Positions 26,606-35,913 of a stretch of DNA of 44,290 bases are shown here, piece after piece (position 1 is the first letter of the stretch; each line of letters opens with the position of its first letter). Source of the stretch: a virus; the IMG/VR virus record IMGVR_UViG_3300030109_004106, positions 12,934 through 57,223 of that record; one strand, 5' to 3'. The position numbers were made by a program, and so were the translations under genes. Under the pieces are notes generated by a model. That model did not search any database. It saw only the letters and a list, made by a program, of their open reading frames with translations, and had not been told where the DNA came from.

Positions 26606-27445
26606 TTAGTTTAATCTTTTTTCTATGTTTTGGTATATCTCCATACCTTCATCTGTTTTAAACCAAGCAGCTAGTGCTGAATATGGATGTTCATCAAAAG
26701 GTACATTCATTAGTTTTCTATTGTTAGAACCCCAACTAAATGTTCGCTGATCTGAAGATAATTTTATTATTCCCATTTCAGTAGCTTTGATACCAAAGTT
26801 TCTAAGCTGTACGTTTTCATCGTTAACTAACTCTAAGAATAATTCTGGGCTTCTTCTAGCGTATAACAATAAATCTCTTTTAAGTTCTTTAGAACTTAAC
26901 TCTGATACTTTAGAACCAATTTCTACTCTCATAATAGCTTCAGCTAAATCAATATCTATATTTTTAGCAGCATTTAAAGCTTCAATTTCCATTTCTAACC
27001 AAGCTATTTCGTTTTTAGCTTTAGCAACTGGTTTATCTTCATAGTATAAAACATCTTTATCTGGATGATATATAGATAGTAATTTTTGTAGTATAGTTTT
27101 TTCTTTTGATACAAATAAATAACCACCTCTAAAAACTATATGCTCTAGTCTTTGATCACCTTTCATTTCATCTACAAAAACAGTTCTTTGGTTAGATGTG
27201 TTTTTTAACTCTCTTTCATAACCAGCTTCTTCATCAAACCAATGGATATTAGCAGGTCTAATAGATCTTGACAAAGGCTTCTTGTTGCCTTTTAAATAAT
27301 AAATTCTATCTTTTATTTGCCAACCATCATTTGATTTTTTATAAGATGGTTCTACTCTTTTTGGTTGTTCTTTAACAACTGTTTCTACAGTGGTTGTTTC
27401 TTCAACCAAAGGTTCTTCAACCTTAGTTTCTTTTTTCTTTGCCAT
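26606..27445 (-). CDS. Conserved virion-associated protein next to the capsid gene (279 aa)
   Basis: The protein has an acidic, Thr/Val-rich linker (1-35), then DGWQIKDRIYYLKGNKKPLS, PANIHWFDEEAGYERELKNT at about 63-82, FVDEMKGDQRLEHIVFRGG, and helical parts with LLSIYHPDKD and IDLAEAIMRVEIGS. It ends YSALAAWFKTDEGMEIYQNI. I recall this combination as a conserved protein beside the capsid gene of marine phages. It is never annotated with a clear function. The gene is 69 bases behind the capsid stop and terminator and has its own terminator, so it forms a monocistronic segment. A structural role (capsid-associated or auxiliary) is likely. Confidence 0.7.
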   Translation of the reverse strand: MAKKKETKVEEPLVEETTTVETVVKEQPKRVEPSYKKSNDGWQIKDRIYYLKGNKKPLSRSIRPANIHWFDEEAGYERELKNTSNQRTVFVDEMKGDQRLEHIVFRGGYLFVSKEKTILQKLLSIYHPDKDVLYYEDKPVAKAKNEIAWLEMEIEALNAAKNIDIDLAEAIMRVEIGSKVSELSSKELKRDLLLYARRSPELFLELVNDENVQLRNFGIKATEMGIIKLSSDQRTFSWGSNNRKLMNVPFDEHPYSALAAWFKTDEGMEIYQNIEKRLN

Positions 27446-27462
27446 AATATAATATATAATAT

Positions 27463-27502
27463 AATTAATAAAAATATAAGGGCGATACTAGACCGCCCTT
27501 AT
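27463..27502 (-). terminator. Intrinsic terminator after the major capsid gene
   Basis: ATAAGGGCG and CGCCCTTAT form a perfect 9-bp GC-rich stem around a 9-base loop (27476-27502), followed on the minus strand by ATTTTTATT. It sits 12 bases after the capsid stop. It may cap the highly expressed capsid message, while readthrough feeds the genes behind it. Confidence 0.85.
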
Positions 27503-27514
27503 AAATGAATAGTC

Positions 27515-29020
27515 TTACTTCATTAACATAAAGTTGTTAGCACCTTGAGTAACTAAACATCTTTCAGATAAGAAGTGTAACTGCATTGCATCAAGTGCTG
27601 ATGTAGCAGCTCCAACAGAACCAGTAACCCAAGTTTTAAATCTTCGGTCATCAGTTGCAGAAGCTCTATATCTAACATGCAAAAACGGACGCTTTAAGTT
27701 TTTACCTAAAGCTTGGTCATACACAGTAGAAGTACCAGCTGGGATAATAACACCACGAATAGCAGCAGATCCTGCAATTCTGTTTATTTCTCCTCTTGTA
27801 GCTTTATCATTTAAGTATCTAAAGTCAGACTTATAAAAGTCGTAGGATCCTCTTCGGAAACCTGAGAAACCTAAATTCAAAGCCATATCTTCGTCGTTGT
27901 CAAATACTCCGTAAGAAGTACCTCCAGCTCCGTAAGAATTCATTGAAGCAAGCATGTCATCAATAGCTAGAGATGTAGCTCTATTTACAAACATCATGTT
28001 TTCTTCAATAGCACCTTGTTTATCGAACTCAGCTAATATAGCATCAAACTCTGCTAAATCAGTAGCAGCGTTAACACCTGTTACACCAGAAGTAACATTA
28101 CCTCTTGATTCAATAGCCGCGAATAAACCTTCGGTACCAGCACCATTAAGGCCAGCATCAGTACCATCACGCACGATACTACCATTAAAACCAATAGCAG
28201 AAGCAGCAGCTGTTTTCTCAGATTCTAGCATTGCCATTTCTAAGTAATCAGTAAATCTTGCTCTAGTATCACCTTCAGCTTTTAAGTACCATAGGTAACC
28301 ATTTTGTCCTTCTTCTCCAGTAACTTCAACCCATCCAATTTGTGACGCATCAGATCCAGATACCTCGTAGTAATCTTTCATGATGATTGGTTTGTTAGTG
28401 TAAGATTTGAACGTAGGTGTTAATGCTGTTCTTTTATCAGCAGCAGCTGCACCAGTAATGTCAGCGTATTTTGCTCCTTTACCATATTCAGAACCTACAA
28501 CTAATAAAACAGAACCAGATGCGGTTTCAGCGTGTGCAGATAAATCTGTAGCATCATATGGTTCAACTGTAACAGTAGCTGTTGCTGGAGTTTCTACAAC
28601 TAAACATCTAGTTACTACTCCGGCAGTTGCTATAAGTACAATGTCATTTACTCTAATACCGTGGTCAGCTACAGCGAAACCATTTTCACCATTAGCAGAA
28701 CCATCGATATCAGTTACTACTGTAAAAGTACCGTTAGTGTCAGTAGTTTGTGCTACTGTACCAACGTAAGACAAGTGTAATCTTGATTGTTCAGACCAAA
28801 CGACTTGATCAGCCGTCATAGCCTCTTCCGCACCGACTTGAGCTAAGAAACCTGAAATAGTTCGTGGACCGAATACTTCAGCTTCTTTCTCCATTAAGTC
28901 AGGCAGGTATTGCTGTCTCCAGTCATTAGTGGAGCCAGTAAAGTCTATGTAGTTACTAGACAAAGCTTGCTGCTGTGCAGATGGAACTTTATTTAGTAAA
29001 CTACCTCCTGTAATTGCCAT
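27515..29020 (-). CDS. Major capsid protein, crAss-like HK97-fold type
   Basis: The 501-aa protein has the N-terminal signature WRQQYLPDLMEKEAEVFGPR (34-53), then TISGFLAQVGAEEAM and DQVVWSEQSRLHLSY (71-85). As I remember it, this pattern is shared by capsid proteins of crAss-like phages and their marine relatives. The rest is an even mix of strand and helix as expected for an HK97-type capsid subunit, ending with RRFKTWVTGSVGAATSALDA and a short hydrophobic tail. It sits directly behind the scaffold gene and in front of a strong terminator, a classical capsid position. Length is normal for the family (about 490-510). The only doubt is the fine placement of the lineage. Confidence 0.9.
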   Translation of the reverse strand: MAITGGSLLNKVPSAQQQALSSNYIDFTGSTNDWRQQYLPDLMEKEAEVFGPRTISGFLAQVGAEEAMTADQVVWSEQSRLHLSYVGTVAQTTDTNGTFTVVTDIDGSANGENGFAVADHGIRVNDIVLIATAGVVTRCLVVETPATATVTVEPYDATDLSAHAETASGSVLLVVGSEYGKGAKYADITGAAAADKRTALTPTFKSYTNKPIIMKDYYEVSGSDASQIGWVEVTGEEGQNGYLWYLKAEGDTRARFTDYLEMAMLESEKTAAASAIGFNGSIVRDGTDAGLNGAGTEGLFAAIESRGNVTSGVTGVNAATDLAEFDAILAEFDKQGAIEENMMFVNRATSLAIDDMLASMNSYGAGGTSYGVFDNDEDMALNLGFSGFRRGSYDFYKSDFRYLNDKATRGEINRIAGSAAIRGVIIPAGTSTVYDQALGKNLKRPFLHVRYRASATDDRRFKTWVTGSVGAATSALDAMQLHFLSERCLVTQGANNFMLMK

Positions 29021-29044
29021 AATAAATTATTTTTAAATTTTTAA

Positions 29045-30226
29045 TTAATTCTTTTTTCTAATCTTAAAAGATCTATTTCTAATATCAGAAGAAGTATTGC
29101 CTAAAACCTTATATTTAACGCCCCCAATATTAGTTTCGCCGTGTGTTTTTCTAGGTTCTAAATTTATATTTTTATCTTTTACTACCCTATTTTTAGTAGC
29201 ATCTGCTTTACCTTGCTCATAAAAGTGCTTAGCAATAGCATCTGCATTCATAGCTGTAAATAAAGATTTATGATAGCCTGCAGCATCATCAATAGTTGAT
29301 TTATCTTCACCAACAAACTTGTTGATAAAATTATTAATATCACTTTGAGTATTCTTTACGCCATCAACATCTTTAACATTAAACCTATATCTTTTATCTC
29401 CGACGTTATATTCAAAACCTTTGAACTTGTCGTTGAATAAATTATTAGTTTTATCTAAAAATACTTTTTTACTTTCTTCGTTTAATTTAACTTGTTGTTC
29501 TTGATCTTTATTATATCTATTAAAGAAATCTATAGCTTTCTGTTGTTCACTAGTTAATTTACTTCCAGCTTTAATATCTTCATAGTACTTAGACTTTTGC
29601 CCGTCTAAATAGGCTCTAGCCTCGGCAACTTGCTCTTTGAGGGCTATCTTTTTTTTACGTATAGTTTTATCATCATCCATATCTTCATCAACACCAAACG
29701 TATCTTCTAATAAGAAGCTTCTTTCTTCTGCAGATAAATGAGATTTAGTTGTTCTGTAGTATTCATCTAGCACATCAGAATCATCCATCTTAGAAACATC
29801 TCTATTTAAGTTTACATAATCCGAAACATCACCGCCAGTATCTTCCATAAAGTCAACCAGCTTCTGAATATTTTCAGGTAGTGGCTTACCAGTTGATACA
29901 GCTTCTTCTACAGCTTCTTTAACTTCTTCAACTTGTTTATCTTCAACTGATTCTTCTACAACCTCTTCAACAACAGGTTGATTTACTTCTTCAACAACTT
30001 CTTCTAAGTTTTCTTTTTCTTCAACAACGGGTTCTTCTGTTGTTGGTGGATTACTTAAATCTATCTTTATAACATCAGGATTATCTGCGCTATCAAATCT
30101 TGATAAATCTATTTTGTTTTCAACATCTTCAATCGGTTGTTCAACAACTTGTTCAGTTGTTTCATTTTCTTGAGAAGTAACTTCATTGGTTACTTCTTCA
30201 ACTATATTTTCTTTTTCTTCTGTCAT
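29045..30226 (-). CDS. Head scaffold protein
   Basis: The 393-aa protein has a very acidic N-terminal third with repeated EEVVEE, EEV and EVKEAVEEA patterns, a helical middle, and a strongly basic C-terminus (IRNRSFKIRKKN). Acidic disordered start, helical centre and basic end are the usual layout of scaffold proteins, which bind the capsid through the C-terminus. It lies between portal and capsid genes, the standard scaffold position, with 24-26 base gaps. There is no protease motif in it or adjacent to it, so removal of the scaffold could depend on another enzyme. Identification rests on position and composition. Confidence 0.75.
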   Translation of the reverse strand: MTEEKENIVEEVTNEVTSQENETTEQVVEQPIEDVENKIDLSRFDSADNPDVIKIDLSNPPTTEEPVVEEKENLEEVVEEVNQPVVEEVVEESVEDKQVEEVKEAVEEAVSTGKPLPENIQKLVDFMEDTGGDVSDYVNLNRDVSKMDDSDVLDEYYRTTKSHLSAEERSFLLEDTFGVDEDMDDDKTIRKKKIALKEQVAEARAYLDGQKSKYYEDIKAGSKLTSEQQKAIDFFNRYNKDQEQQVKLNEESKKVFLDKTNNLFNDKFKGFEYNVGDKRYRFNVKDVDGVKNTQSDINNFINKFVGEDKSTIDDAAGYHKSLFTAMNADAIAKHFYEQGKADATKNRVVKDKNINLEPRKTHGETNIGGVKYKVLGNTSSDIRNRSFKIRKKN

Positions 30227-30252
30227 AATAAAATTTTATAAAATATTAAATA

Positions 30253-32655
30253 TTAGAGTCCGAACCTATCCATATTGGCTCCGCCCGTAATTATATCATT
30301 ACCTGATGACTCAAACTTTTTAAGTGAACTACCACCACTTCTTTGTTCTATCATTTCCTTTTGGTGCATAGCTTGCCTATCAACTCTTGCATCTTTTCTA
30401 TCTTCTGCAATTGATTGCTTAGAGTTTAAAACTGAAGCTTCAACCTGTTTTAATTGAGAGTTTAAACTAAACTCATGGTTCATTAATTCTTTTTTAGCAT
30501 CAATTTCTTGTTGAAGATAATTTACTCTTAATTCATTTTTAGTTTTTTCAAGTTCTGCTTCAGCTAAAGTTTTAGCTTGGGTCTTTTGTATCTCCATTTG
30601 AGTGGCAGCTTGTTGTGCTTGGTTGTTAGCTTGAGTTTGAGCTTGTATATTTTGTTGCTGCATAGCTTGATCACGCTCTTGTTTCTTTTTTCTTTTTATT
30701 TTTAAAAGCTGATTAGCTAGTTTTATATTTCTAACCTCTCTTAAATCTATAGCATCATCTAAGTCTATAAGTTTTTGAGCTAACGCTTGCTGTATGTTAT
30801 TTTCAAGTATAGCTTTTTCTTCTTCATCTGGCATTAACTCTATAAATATACCAAAATCATATAAGTGCAGTTCTTTTAACTCATCTAACGTAGCCACATT
30901 GTGAGCACCAATAGCCTGTATAAAAGCTTCTTTTGTTGGTGAGTATTCAACTATATCTGCTATACGAAGTGATAAGCACTCAGCAACCTCAGCTGTTAAG
31001 TACAACATTGATTGTAGCACATGTCTTGTAGCTGTATTGGAATTTGCTGCAGCTAGTTTTTGAACACCAACTAAAGCATTTTTATCTGGCATACTACCAT
31101 CACGAGCTTCATTTAAACCGGTTACATCACGTATCATTTGTACGTAATAATTATAAGTGGTTATTAAACTCTGTATTTTATTACTGTTAACGCCGTTGTT
31201 TATTTGCTGTATTGGTACTTTACCGGGATTACCATCACCATCAGCCGTGAAACTCCTACCAATAACACTACCAGTTTGGAAAAACATGTTTAAAGCTTCT
31301 TGTGGATTATAGTTTGTTCCATTACCAAGATCAACCTCTGCTAAACCATCAGCATCTAGGTAAACACCATCGGGTACCATACGTGCCATAACTTGCTGCA
31401 ACTTTAAATGTGTAAGCTGTATCATATCAGCAAATCCTGTAATTCTACTAACAATAGATTCTATTCTACCTTGATACATTCGAGGTGCAACAATTTGGTA
31501 ATTCATTTTAACTCTGCTAAAATCAGATTCTGATCTCATCATGTTATGGCACATGTTCCATTTCAATAGTTTGTTACAACCTAAAACATAAACACCTTCA
31601 TATAATGTTTCAATTACCCTTTCTAGTTTACTAAACTCACCATCCATACTTTTAACTGGTGGATCAAATGTATCGTCTTTTTCTATTATCTTTTCTGCTC
31701 CACTACCTGTTTTCTTTAACTTATAAACATCATTCATATGAGTTTTATAATTAAAATATAGAACTTCTACTTTGTTTTTATCCATGTTAGAGCCTGTTCT
31801 ATAAGTACCATAGTAGCTAGATCCAGATGCATCTACTATTTCTTTTATTTCAGATTCAGATAAATCTGGAAACTCTTTCACAAGTTCATTTATAGGTATT
31901 TCTTTTACTTCACCAACGTAATATATATCATCAAAATAAGGAGACTCTGTGTGAGAATAAACTATTGCAGCTGGATCTACATATTCAACACTAGCTCCCT
32001 CTGTAAAATCAAAAGTTGTTTTAGTAGCGCCAATACCTACAGTTGTTAAGTCGTACAAACACCTTCTTCTTATTAAATCATAATCACTACCTTCCATTAA
32101 TACTTTTAAAGCCTGCTCTTCTGCTAACTCAACTGCTTGTTTGTAGTCAAGCTGCATATGAAGTGCAAGCTCTTGTTCTGAATCTGGTAAAGTTTTAGGA
32201 TCATTCTCGTATAAGTCTACATTAAAATTAGCTTTAGCCACGTCATTATAAGCTTTAGCCTGCATATCTCTTAACATAGACTCCATGTATTCAGTTCTTT
32301 TATTAACGCCATGAATATCTTGAGAGTAGCAATTTATTTGATAGCTTCTTTGAGCCATACCATTTACAACAATATCAACAAACTTAGGTATTATTGGGAC
32401 TGGTTTCCAGTCTAGATTAAGGTAAGATAAATCACCGTTTATAGATAATTCGTTTTTATATTTTTGTACTGGTTGTTCACCTCTAGCATACAACCTTAAC
32501 TTATGAAAGTTCGTTATATTTTCTCTATATTTAGAGCTTGCGTCATTAAACCACTCTTGTTTTATAGCTTTAGCAACCTTCTCTCCATACTCTGTTGTCA
32601 TTTTTTCTAAATCACTAACAGCTTGAGATGGAAAATTTACAATATAATCTATCAT
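30253..32655 (-). CDS. Portal protein, crAss-like type
   Basis: The 800-aa protein starts with FPSQAVSDLEKMTTEYGEK and KYRENITNFHKLRLYARGEQ, and has the segment LDWKPVPIIPKFVDIVVNGM (80-99) that I recall from crAss-like portals. The conserved core contains RRRCLYDLTTVGIGATKTTF and VEYVDPAAIVYSHTESPYFD. Residues 652-770 form a long Gln/Ala-rich and charged coiled coil (DQAMQQQNIQAQTQANNQAQ), typical of the portal barrel or crown. It lies two bases before the terminase gene and upstream of the scaffold. The length, larger than the T7 portal, fits the crAss-like type. It forms the dodecameric vertex through which DNA is packaged and released. Confidence 0.88.
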   Translation of the reverse strand: MIDYIVNFPSQAVSDLEKMTTEYGEKVAKAIKQEWFNDASSKYRENITNFHKLRLYARGEQPVQKYKNELSINGDLSYLNLDWKPVPIIPKFVDIVVNGMAQRSYQINCYSQDIHGVNKRTEYMESMLRDMQAKAYNDVAKANFNVDLYENDPKTLPDSEQELALHMQLDYKQAVELAEEQALKVLMEGSDYDLIRRRCLYDLTTVGIGATKTTFDFTEGASVEYVDPAAIVYSHTESPYFDDIYYVGEVKEIPINELVKEFPDLSESEIKEIVDASGSSYYGTYRTGSNMDKNKVEVLYFNYKTHMNDVYKLKKTGSGAEKIIEKDDTFDPPVKSMDGEFSKLERVIETLYEGVYVLGCNKLLKWNMCHNMMRSESDFSRVKMNYQIVAPRMYQGRIESIVSRITGFADMIQLTHLKLQQVMARMVPDGVYLDADGLAEVDLGNGTNYNPQEALNMFFQTGSVIGRSFTADGDGNPGKVPIQQINNGVNSNKIQSLITTYNYYVQMIRDVTGLNEARDGSMPDKNALVGVQKLAAANSNTATRHVLQSMLYLTAEVAECLSLRIADIVEYSPTKEAFIQAIGAHNVATLDELKELHLYDFGIFIELMPDEEEKAILENNIQQALAQKLIDLDDAIDLREVRNIKLANQLLKIKRKKKQERDQAMQQQNIQAQTQANNQAQQAATQMEIQKTQAKTLAEAELEKTKNELRVNYLQQEIDAKKELMNHEFSLNSQLKQVEASVLNSKQSIAEDRKDARVDRQAMHQKEMIEQRSGGSSLKKFESSGNDIITGGANMDRFGL

Positions 32656-32656
32656 A

Positions 32657-34888
32657 TTATTTCTTTATTATTGTTGATTGAAATCCTTTATTGTTGTATG
32701 TGGATATATTAAGGTTTATTTTACTTTTTTCTTTTTTAGGATTTGGTCTATATAAGTGTCTATTGCAAGCCATTATAGCTAGGCCTGAACTTATTGAAGC
32801 ATCGTGTTTTGTTCTTTTATTTATATCGAACTTAGACCAGTCGTTTAAAGTGGCATTAAAATACATTGTACCATAAGTACCATCTTGAACTAAACCAACG
32901 TGGTCGTTAATATACATTTCAATTGCAGCAGCATGAGCTTGCTTTATATCTTCACTAGAGTTTGGTATTCCACCTACTTCTTTTTCTGCAACAGATAATT
33001 TATTCCAAATCTTATCTGGCCTATTCATACTAAAACCTCTATAACCTCTTCTACGTAAGTAGTATAATAACCTTGGTTTGTTATTCTCTGCTAATAGCGG
33101 CATACCATAAAATACTAGCGCCATTAAAACATCTTCAAAAAATATTTCAGCTGTTTGTGGTCTTGCTATATATTCAAGAAAAAAAGTATTTGCTGGCGCA
33201 TCTTCCATTGAAAACTTTGTTAAACCGTGCAAAGCTCCTTTTGATCCTTTATTATCTACTGTTCCTGATATATCGTACGAGTCACAACCAAAAGCACCTA
33301 TATGTTCATTGCCTGGATATTTTACACCGTTTTTAATTATAACATTGTTTTGTAATTTTACACCTGGCACCCAGCTTACATTAAATCTACCGTTTTGCTC
33401 AGGATTAAAAACAACTCTTGTATCTTTAACTCCACTTACCCATTGAAAGTTACCATTTGTTACTACTGATGTATTTCTATTTCCTTCGTTATAATCTATT
33501 TGTTCGTATATTTTTATAAGATTAAATAAACTATTTTTTGTTTCATCTCTAAACGCGTGCTCTTCTGTTCTAGGAAACTGACGGTAAAATTCATTTAAAG
33601 CATCTTGGTCATCTTTTAGCCCATGTGCTTCATTTTCCCAATGGTTTATAACACCTTGTTCTATCTCTACTCCATGTGGATCAAATGATCGTTGTTTAGG
33701 ATCAGTGAACACAGGTCGTCCGAATTCATCAATGAATCCCTCGTAATTCCATTCCATAGGAATAAACAAAGAATATAATCCCGACTTAGTCTGTCCATTT
33801 CTATTTCGTTTGGTAACATCTGAATCATTATATAAGTTTTTAAAGTTATCTCCACCTTTTTCTAATGAATTACTAGTTGAGCCCATCATACACTTGCCAA
33901 CTATTCTACTACCTAAACGCAAACAAGTTTTTGTAACTCTCCAATTGTTTTTTATATTATCAGGTCTTTCCCACTTACCACTTTCATCATGAACTAACAA
34001 GTTTAGCTTTTCACCATCATAACTATTATCACCTGTATTTTTCCAATCAATAGTTGTATCAAGTCCTTGTACGTCATCCATCTCTTCACGTTCACGTATT
34101 TTTTTACGCGTAAACTTTTTAGCTGGCACTCTATAAGCTAGTTCTGACTTTGGTCTATCCATACCATCTTGTATAGGTTTGAAAAAGAAAGGGTAGTTTA
34201 AACTTATTGGTACAACTTTGTCAGTAAACATTTTCTTTGCATCAGCACCTGTTTTAGATAATATACCAAATCTACTATCACTAGCTAAAGTAGCTAGATT
34301 AACTGTTTCTGAAGAACTCATAAATGAAAACCCTGATCGTCTATTTTTTAAGTAGCACATACCATAACTTCTGCTATCAGCCTTACACGCTTCCCAAAAT
34401 ATAAAAAATAATTTATTTGCTTCTCTATAGTCTGGTGCACCCACATCTATTTTGCTCCACTGTAAATACATATAGTGCGTGCCGGTTATGTAAGTTGGTT
34501 CACCATTATTCATAAACCAAAAACCTTCTTCTCTTCTTTTAAACTCTTCGTCTATATAACTGTAGTGTTCTTCTTTAAATTCAATAGGATACTCTTGCCA
34601 ATCAAATACTGTTTTGATTTTTTTAAATTCAGTTTTAGCTGGAAATTGTTTCCACTTTTGTTCTGATTTAACTTTGCTACAGCTGTATATATTATTAGGT
34701 TGTTTAGGTAGAGCTATTTTTAAACCCTGTATTTCTATAACTTCACCAACCATACCAGTTTTTGATATTACAACTATATCGTTTTCTTTGTTGTAACCAT
34801 ACTTCCACTTTTTAGATTTATTTAATCTTTTTAAAGTGTTAAGCTTTATTGGCTCTATTACTTTATATAGTTTTTGCTCGTACTTCAT
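32657..34888 (-). CDS. Terminase large subunit (TerL)
   Basis: The 743-aa protein has the ATPase and nuclease layout of TerL. Residues 181-192 (KNRRSGFSFMSS) stand in the Walker A position and deviate from the usual GKS. The Walker B strand is LNLLVHDE at 295-302, with Asp301-Glu302. The coupling motif MMGSTSN is at 334-340. The nuclease domain begins near 531 (GAFGCDSYD, Asp536) and includes a late Asp in KHDASISSG. It translocates DNA into the prohead and cuts it. Its ATG overlaps the stop of the 90-aa gene (ATGA), and the portal follows two bases behind, the usual packaging order. The length is within the range of crAss-like TerL. Confidence 0.92.
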   Translation of the reverse strand: MKYEQKLYKVIEPIKLNTLKRLNKSKKWKYGYNKENDIVVISKTGMVGEVIEIQGLKIALPKQPNNIYSCSKVKSEQKWKQFPAKTEFKKIKTVFDWQEYPIEFKEEHYSYIDEEFKRREEGFWFMNNGEPTYITGTHYMYLQWSKIDVGAPDYREANKLFFIFWEACKADSRSYGMCYLKNRRSGFSFMSSSETVNLATLASDSRFGILSKTGADAKKMFTDKVVPISLNYPFFFKPIQDGMDRPKSELAYRVPAKKFTRKKIREREEMDDVQGLDTTIDWKNTGDNSYDGEKLNLLVHDESGKWERPDNIKNNWRVTKTCLRLGSRIVGKCMMGSTSNSLEKGGDNFKNLYNDSDVTKRNRNGQTKSGLYSLFIPMEWNYEGFIDEFGRPVFTDPKQRSFDPHGVEIEQGVINHWENEAHGLKDDQDALNEFYRQFPRTEEHAFRDETKNSLFNLIKIYEQIDYNEGNRNTSVVTNGNFQWVSGVKDTRVVFNPEQNGRFNVSWVPGVKLQNNVIIKNGVKYPGNEHIGAFGCDSYDISGTVDNKGSKGALHGLTKFSMEDAPANTFFLEYIARPQTAEIFFEDVLMALVFYGMPLLAENNKPRLLYYLRRRGYRGFSMNRPDKIWNKLSVAEKEVGGIPNSSEDIKQAHAAAIEMYINDHVGLVQDGTYGTMYFNATLNDWSKFDINKRTKHDASISSGLAIMACNRHLYRPNPKKEKSKINLNISTYNNKGFQSTIIKK

Positions 34889-35157
34889 TTTGATCTACCT
34901 TCTGCAAAACCTTTAAATGCGGTTTCTTTTTTTTCTTCAACTTTACCATCAAGCATGTTTTCTTCCTCGTGTATACGGTTAAGTATTTCAAAAGCATCAA
35001 ATATAGCTAGCTTTTTTGTAGCTGCAGCATTCTTCAATCTGTCAGCTGATATATCTTCGTCTGAATCTACTATTTCTTCTCTAGCTACCTTAATTAGCTC
35101 TTCAACCGCTTTGTGCCCAGCTTGGATTATATTCTTCTTCGTTTCCTTGATATTCAT
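34885..35157 (-). CDS. Possible small terminase subunit or TerL-coupled protein (90 aa)
   Basis: The 90-aa protein is helical and charged, starting MNIKETKKNIIQAGHKAVEE, with DEDISADRLKNAAATKKLAI at about 33-52 and then LNRIHEEENML. The combination of a helical DNA-binding-like core and position directly in front of TerL (ATGA overlap) is what one expects of a small terminase subunit, though 90 aa is short. It overlaps 56 bases with the end of the GroES-like gene in another frame, so both are translated through the same DNA. I recall homologues in marine phages without a firm assignment. Other options are a packaging cofactor or an unrelated helical protein. Confidence 0.6.
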   Translation of the reverse strand: MNIKETKKNIIQAGHKAVEELIKVAREEIVDSDEDISADRLKNAAATKKLAIFDAFEILNRIHEEENMLDGKVEEKKETAFKGFAEGRSK

Positions 35158-35689
35158 ATTTAATTGTAATAAATTTATTTAAAACTCTATATAATCTTTT
35201 ACCTTCAATTACAAACTCGTATTCACTACCAGGTCTAAACCCAACTAAAGTGTTAGTATTAAAAGTTCCATCTGTATACTTAATAATACCTGTTAGTGGT
35301 TGTTCTGTATCTACAGATAATTTATTATTTGATTTTATAGGTTGTACAAAGCTGTATCCCGGCATAGCTATCCAGTCTTTTCTTTTGTAAAGGTATATTT
35401 GATCTCCAGTAATTAAATATTTATTTTCTTTCCAGTAAGATCTACTATTCTTCTCTCTACCTTTTACATCGTGCCATCTTCTAAAAATATTATGATGTAC
35501 TATTACTTCATCACCTACTTTAATAGGTGATTGAAATAACAGTGGAGTAGCGATAACTTTTGCTAATCTATTAGTATACTGATGATTAAATATTTCAGTA
35601 TTAAGTATTAATTCTTTATCATCAACACTTTTAGAGTTATTATATCTTTTACCAATAGGTGTTACAATATAATCTTTATAAGCTTTCAT
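35102..35689 (-). CDS. GroES-like (co-chaperonin fold) protein, divergent
   Basis: The 195-aa protein resembles a co-chaperonin in layout: MKAYKDYIVTPIGKRYNN at the start, NRLAKVIATPLLFQSPIKVG at about 40-59, DEVIVHHNIFRRWHDVKG, then KENKYLITGDQIYLYKRKDW and MPGYSFVQPI. The order of a short lead strand, a mobile-loop-like segment, KVIATP, KVGDEVIVHH and a closing D.IY strand is like GroES. The last 70 residues (GIIKYTDGTFNTNTLVGFRP and on) add a second barrel-like half. I recall proteins of this type called co-chaperonin-like in marine phages. It is distinct from the standard GroES at 40292. It may cap the chaperonin or be structural. The evidence is fold resemblance only. Confidence 0.55.
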   Translation of the reverse strand: MKAYKDYIVTPIGKRYNNSKSVDDKELILNTEIFNHQYTNRLAKVIATPLLFQSPIKVGDEVIVHHNIFRRWHDVKGREKNSRSYWKENKYLITGDQIYLYKRKDWIAMPGYSFVQPIKSNNKLSVDTEQPLTGIIKYTDGTFNTNTLVGFRPGSEYEFVIEGKRLYRVLNKFITIKYEYQGNEEEYNPSWAQSG

Positions 35690-35913
35690 TAGTATTCTAA
35701 ATTATACTCAACTGATATAGCCATGTTTTTATTAAAATCTTTCCAAGGTATAACAACCTTTTCTTTTTTAATATAAATACAATACTTATCTTTTTCTTCT
35801 ACTATATCACAAATTTGATGGCCGCCGTAGACCTCTTGGTCTACAGCATAGTGCATCGAATCATTTTTATAATCTTTACCTATAGTAATTTTTCTTATAA
35901 TATTATTTTTCAT
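35689..35913 (-). CDS. Small conserved phage protein (74 aa)
   Basis: The protein reads IIRKITIGKDYKNDSMHYAV then DQEVYGGHQICDIVEEKDKY and a closing WKDFNKNMAISVEYNLEY. I remember very similar short proteins (IRKI.IG.DYKN.MHY) in uncultured marine phages, where they lie near terminase. It is beta-rich with no known domain. It is coupled by overlap on both sides: its start lies within the end of the 90-aa coiled-coil gene (11 bases), and its stop shares one base with the GroES-like start (TAATG). Function unknown; perhaps an accessory protein of packaging or assembly. Confidence 0.7.
   Translation of the reverse strand: MKNNIIRKITIGKDYKNDSMHYAVDQEVYGGHQICDIVEEKDKYCIYIKKEKVVIPWKDFNKNMAISVEYNLEY

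Noticed and set aside
27954-28769. Plus-strand frames opposite the capsid gene
   Set aside because: They are shadows of the capsid coding strand; the capsid family assignment is strong.
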